Origin: Chryseobacterium sp. RU37D
GTDB lineage: Bacteria > Bacteroidota > Bacteroidia > Flavobacteriales > Weeksellaceae
Assembly: GCF_900156075.1 (NCBI RefSeq)
Contig: NZ_FTMM01000014.1
Location: 1-64,000, forward strand
Direction: 5' to 3'
Length of the DNA stretch: 64,000 nt
Positions within the stretch are counted from its first letter, which is position 1; each line of letters begins with the position of its first letter. The notes under the pieces were generated by a model. It made no database searches and was not told the origin of the DNA. It was given only the letters and a program-made list of their open reading frames with translations. Of this stretch, positions 61,601-64,000 are shown in pieces. Made by a program: the position numbers and the translations under genes.

Positions 61601-62274
61601 TATATGTTTGTGCCGGAGATTTCGGAACATTAGATGCCGGGGCTGGGCCTAACTATACTTATCTTTGGAATACAGGTGCAACTACTCAGACGATTTCTGT
61701 AAATACACCGGGAACTTATTCGGTAACAATCAGTAACGGAGTTTGTTCCAAAGTATTTACAGCCCAGCTGATCAATCCTACATTACCACAGTTTACTAAT
61801 ATTGTATACGAAAATCATGTATTGACACTCACTGCTACTAATCCTACGGGTGGAACTCTTGAATATTCCATAGATGCAGGATTTACATGGCAGAATTCAA
61901 ATATTTTCTATAATGTTTTGGATAATACAAGCTACAATTTGATGGTAAGAGTGAAAGATGCAAAATGCGGTACTTCACTGGAATACTTCACTTTTGTGAT
62001 CAGTAATGCCATTACACCAAATTCTGATGGTAAAAATGATAGTGTAGATTTTTCAGGAATCAGCAAGTATAATAATTTTGCGGCTTCAATCTTCGATAGA
62101 TATGGGCAGGAGGTATTTAAGGCAACTAAAACAGATACGGTTTGGCATGGAACTATAAGAGGAAGTATTAATCTTCCTACAGCCACATATTGGTATCATG
62201 TACAGTGGGAAAATCCTGCAAGTAAAAAACTTGAGCTGCGAAGCGGATGGATTTTGCTGAAAAACAGGAATTAG
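58681..62274 (+). CDS. Choice-of-anchor L / T9SS type B surface protein, paralogue 2
   Basis: A 1197-residue exported protein. A signal peptide is followed by the choice-of-anchor L domain (about residues 40-310, with WGYFNKATTNFPFAKGIVLT and FVPASTKVSFRYLFASKEYQ). Then come Ig-like modules, including a tandem block of about 251 residues present twice: the anchor TGC-TAT/TGT-TAT codons at 59875 and 60628 are 753 bp apart, and matching ICAGESVVLTASGG and ICPGESVTLTASGG stretches are 759 bp apart. A further Cys-x-GES module follows 74 residues later. The T9SS type B sorting domain closes the protein (ITPNSDGKNDSVDFSGISKY, FDRYGQEVF, YWYHVQWE). Surface location is inferred. Confidence 0.87.
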   Translation: MLNRRIRHLFLTLFLVLAGSFIFAQERGKGIVKKATAQSMKAGAFIDVNAAGYPESNYSITQLVKEVLISGGSTCSAANVSNVVVSPNLPPTDQNRSWGYFNKATTNFPFAKGIVLTTGYARKAGNTFQGTLSDGLPVQGDADLAAALGLPNAQLKDASYIEFDFVPASTKVSFRYLFASKEYQQDYPCSISDGFALLLKKVGDPNYTNLAVLPSGQPVSVTNIHPAISTPGGSGCPAVNQSFFDGYNTSNIETNYDGRVIPLTAEATVIPGQTYHFKMVLADYQDSNFDSAVFLEAGSFDIGVKILDPAGATLPPSINVCDNVPQTFTASVQGGGATYVWLLNNTPIPGATNASYTATQPGTYTVQVFLPGNTCPGTATVTIVGGTSPTVQNSTLTACYTQGNAIFNLTSAQGAISTTPGATFSYYINQSDALAGNANTISNTTAFPSPGQTIYVLVKNGFCSKVAELQLIKAPQMTATIAPPAVLTCANSQTTLDASTSVYPTGSTFSWTTSNGNIVSGANTLNPVINSAGTYILTISNTYQPGNLTCTATANVTVTGDSAPPTTGLTASKVLICAGESVVLTASGGTTYNWVGLSGTGNTQTVSPTATTTYTVTAVGVNGCVSANPAMITIQVNQPFTAQNATLFKCYQDGGINYDLTEAQPQITSATGVTFAYYINLSDANAGNTNTIANPASFNSAGGQTIYVLVSNGGCRYVVNLQLLATPQTILTIAAPQQITCTTTQITLNASASVIPAGSTIAWTTSGGGNIVSGANTLNPVVNAGGVYTLTVSNVNQPGNLTCTYTANVTVTQNTTLPVATVTSTVFQICPGESVTLTASGGATYNWVGLPGTGNTQVVSPAVTTTYTVFAVGANGCVSTNPATITIVVGPPVAVLSASKSKICAGESVTLTASGGVTYEWVGLPGNGNTQVVSPTATTIYCVFALGGNGCKVATPTCITIQVVPAIVSTLQDVYVCAGDFGTLDAGAGPNYTYLWNTGATTQTISVNTPGTYSVTISNGVCSKVFTAQLINPTLPQFTNIVYENHVLTLTATNPTGGTLEYSIDAGFTWQNSNIFYNVLDNTSYNLMVRVKDAKCGTSLEYFTFVISNAITPNSDGKNDSVDFSGISKYNNFAASIFDRYGQEVFKATKTDTVWHGTIRGSINLPTATYWYHVQWENPASKKLELRSGWILLKNRN
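59858..61350 (+). repeat. Tandem duplication of a 251-codon coding block
   Basis: Block 1 (about 59858-60608) and block 2 (about 60611-61350) encode the same order of features: a cysteine-tyrosine start, YYIN(Q/L)SDA, IYVLV(K/S)NG, SGANTLNPV, QPGNLTC and a GESV-LTASGG module. The copies differ at many codons, so the duplication is not recent. Confidence 0.8.
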
Positions 62275-62344
62275 AAATTTATATTAGATATTTTGTTTTT
62301 TAATAAAAAGTTAAATATAGTATGTGATATATTTAAAAAAAAAT

Positions 62345-62352
62345 TAAATTTG
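62345..62352 (+). promoter_or_regulatory. -7 element TAAATTTG for paralogue 3
   Basis: TAAATTTG matches TAnnTTTG and is 16 bp before the ATG at 62369. A clear -33 is missing. Confidence 0.4.
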
Positions 62353-62368
62353 TTGAAAAAAAATTCTT

Positions 62369-64000
62369 ATGAAGAGATATCTACTATTGTTCTCCTTATT
62401 TATGACCTCCTCGTCTAGTCTCTTTTATTCGCAAGTACTTACTCCAAGAAAACTTCAAAATGAAAAAGCTTCCGCTCCGACAATGAAAGCAGGGGCTTTT
62501 ATTGATGTGAATGCAACTGGGTATGCGGCTTCGAGTTATGATCCTCTACAGTTGGTTAAAGACGTATTAATTTCATCCGGAACCAATTCTTGCGTTACCC
62601 CAAACGTATCGAATGTTCAGGTAAGTCCAAGCTTACCAGCAAGTAATAATAACAGATCCTGGGGATATTTTCACAAGGCGACTACCAACTTTCCCTTTAA
62701 AGATGGAATTGTACTTTCTACAGGTTATGTAAGAAGATCTGGGAATAGCTTCGAAAGTACTACCTTAGGTGATATTTTACCGACCGGGAGTGATCCAGAT
62801 CTTGTAGCAGCTACCAATCCCTCAGCAACCCTTAATGATGCTGTTATTTTGGAATTCGATTTTGTACCGACTTCCAGCCAGGTAAAATTCAACTATCTCT
62901 TTGCTTCCGAAGAATATACAGGTACCTTTCCATGTAGCTTTGGTGATTCATTTGCTTTATTGCTGAAACCTACTGCAGGCGGACCTTACATAAATATGGC
63001 GATTGTGCCGACTCCTGGTACAGGTCCAGTAAGTATTACCAATATCCATCCCCAAAATAGTTTTTCGGGAACTAATATGGGGTGTGGTGCACCAAATGTA
63101 GCTTTTTTTGGTGGATATAACACATCTAATATTGAAACAAATTATAATGGCAGAACTGTCCCAATGAAGGCTACTGCTACAGTAATTCCAGGCCAGTCTT
63201 ATCACTTTAAAATGGTTTTAGCTGATGCCATAGATAGAAGCTTTGACTCTGCGGTATTCTTAGAGGGGGGATCTTTTAACATAGGTGTTGAATTGTTAGA
63301 TCCTTCAGGAGTCACTTTGCCGGAAGAAATCAATGTTTGTGACAATGTACCTCAGGTAATTACAGCTTCTGTAAGTGACCCTAATATGACTTATCAATGG
63401 TTTTATAACGGAGTTGCCGTACAGGGTGCTACAACACCTACGATTACTGCAACACAGCCGGGTAACTATGAGATTCAGGTAACTTTTCCTGGAAATCCTT
63501 GTCCAGGTAAAGCCAATATTAAAATTAACGGCGGAACAACACCGACGGCGGTAGATGCCTCATTGCTGCTTTGTACAACTACGGATGTTACATGGTTTGA
63601 TCTCACGAATGCAATGCCTTCGATCAGTACAACTCCGGGCGCTGTTTTCCATTTTTATGAAAATCAAGCTGATGCACTAGCTCAGAATAATAATTATATT
63701 ACAGATGTTTTACATTATAATGGAAATGACGGGCAAATCCTGTATGTGGTAGTTTCCAACGGAGGATTCTGTAGCAAAATGATTGAATTAAAACTATTAA
63801 AAGAAGCTACTCCTACAGCTCAGGTAGTTGCATCAAAAATTAAAGTTTGTCCGGGTGAAACCGTAAACCTTACTGCAACAGGTGGTGCTACCTATGAATG
63901 GGCAAACTTTCCGGGAACAGGAAACACACAATCTGCTACTGTTTACAATACCACTACATTCTCAGTATATGCTTTAGGTCCGAAAGGATGTAAGTCTTTA
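62369..64000 (+). CDS. Choice-of-anchor L surface protein, paralogue 3 (cut by window end)
   Basis: The frame is open from ATG 62369 to the window edge (544 codons, no stop), so only the first part is seen. The signal peptide is KRYLLLFSLFMTSSSSLFYS. The choice-of-anchor L domain follows (WGYFHKATTNFPFKDGIVLS, then FVPTSSQVKFNYLFASEEYT), with ETNYNGRTVPMKATATVIPG and later Ig-like modules (VCPGETVNLTATGGATYEWA near the edge). It is closest in layout to paralogue 1. The C-terminus, expected to hold a T9SS type B sorting domain, lies beyond the window. Confidence 0.87.
   Translation, partial: MKRYLLLFSLFMTSSSSLFYSQVLTPRKLQNEKASAPTMKAGAFIDVNATGYAASSYDPLQLVKDVLISSGTNSCVTPNVSNVQVSPSLPASNNNRSWGYFHKATTNFPFKDGIVLSTGYVRRSGNSFESTTLGDILPTGSDPDLVAATNPSATLNDAVILEFDFVPTSSQVKFNYLFASEEYTGTFPCSFGDSFALLLKPTAGGPYINMAIVPTPGTGPVSITNIHPQNSFSGTNMGCGAPNVAFFGGYNTSNIETNYNGRTVPMKATATVIPGQSYHFKMVLADAIDRSFDSAVFLEGGSFNIGVELLDPSGVTLPEEINVCDNVPQVITASVSDPNMTYQWFYNGVAVQGATTPTITATQPGNYEIQVTFPGNPCPGKANIKINGGTTPTAVDASLLLCTTTDVTWFDLTNAMPSISTTPGAVFHFYENQADALAQNNNYITDVLHYNGNDGQILYVVVSNGGFCSKMIELKLLKEATPTAQVVASKIKVCPGETVNLTATGGATYEWANFPGTGNTQSATVYNTTTFSVYALGPKGCKSL

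Overview
The window looks like a chromosomal segment of a Flavobacteriia member, most probably Chryseobacterium or a close Weeksellaceae relative. The DNA is AT-rich. Several genes have the flavobacterial promoter form TTG-N19-22-TAnnTTTG. Many exported proteins carry type IX secretion (T9SS) C-terminal sorting domains. The gene set (Bat operon, fused E1 dehydrogenase, DnaE with an N-terminal exonuclease, choice-of-anchor L proteins, YfhO, DUF4834, DUF6263) is typical of that group. The genus is inferred from gene content, not from a search. No rRNA, tRNA, CRISPR array, prophage or intact insertion sequence was seen.

Layout. 0.1-6.9 kb (minus strand): glycosyltransferase, YfhO-like membrane protein, DUF4834 protein, DUF6263 lipoprotein, 23S rRNA methyltransferase RlmB, DinB protein. 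7.1-15.0 kb (plus): a Bat aerotolerance-type operon (moxR, GNAT acetyltransferase, DUF58, membrane protein, batA, batB, batC, batD), then a MarC-family protein and a small membrane protein. 15.9-20.6 kb (minus): chorismate-binding enzyme and hotdog thioesterase (probable menaquinone steps), an acyltransferase, a possible 20-residue peptide transcript, and a PspC-PadR operon. 20.9-31.4 kb: lipoprotein-like gene and HD hydrolase, AraC regulator, SDR, GT2 glycosyltransferase, bestrophin, fused 2-oxoacid dehydrogenase E1, and a T9SS-secreted subtilase. 31.7-36.4 kb: dnaE. 36.4-37.4 kb: a graveyard with two decayed genes. 37.4-47.5 kb: T9SS adhesin-like protein, potassium channel plus a 52-residue membrane protein, Nif3-like protein, coiled-coil protein, long-chain acyl-CoA ligase, acyl-CoA dehydrogenase, DUF4349 lipoprotein. 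47.9-55.9 kb: T9SS metalloprotease, prfC, CPBP protease, rdgB, RNase Z, TIGR02757 protein, DUF1003-like coiled-coil protein. 56.2 kb to the end: three tandem, separately transcribed choice-of-anchor L / T9SS type B surface proteins, the last cut by the window edge.

Main points of interest: the tandem family of giant secreted proteins, one with an internal 251-codon duplication; two gene remnants after dnaE, one keeping the decayed sorting domain of its downstream neighbour; a 20-codon ORF with its own -7 element and terminator; a CdsZ-type coiled-coil protein with all zinc cysteines gone; an HX4E variant of the acyltransferase HX4D motif; and dispersed intergenic repeats. I did not recognise a wholly new multi-gene system. 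The surface-protein array and the tiny hydrophobic peptide locus are the best candidates for undescribed biology.
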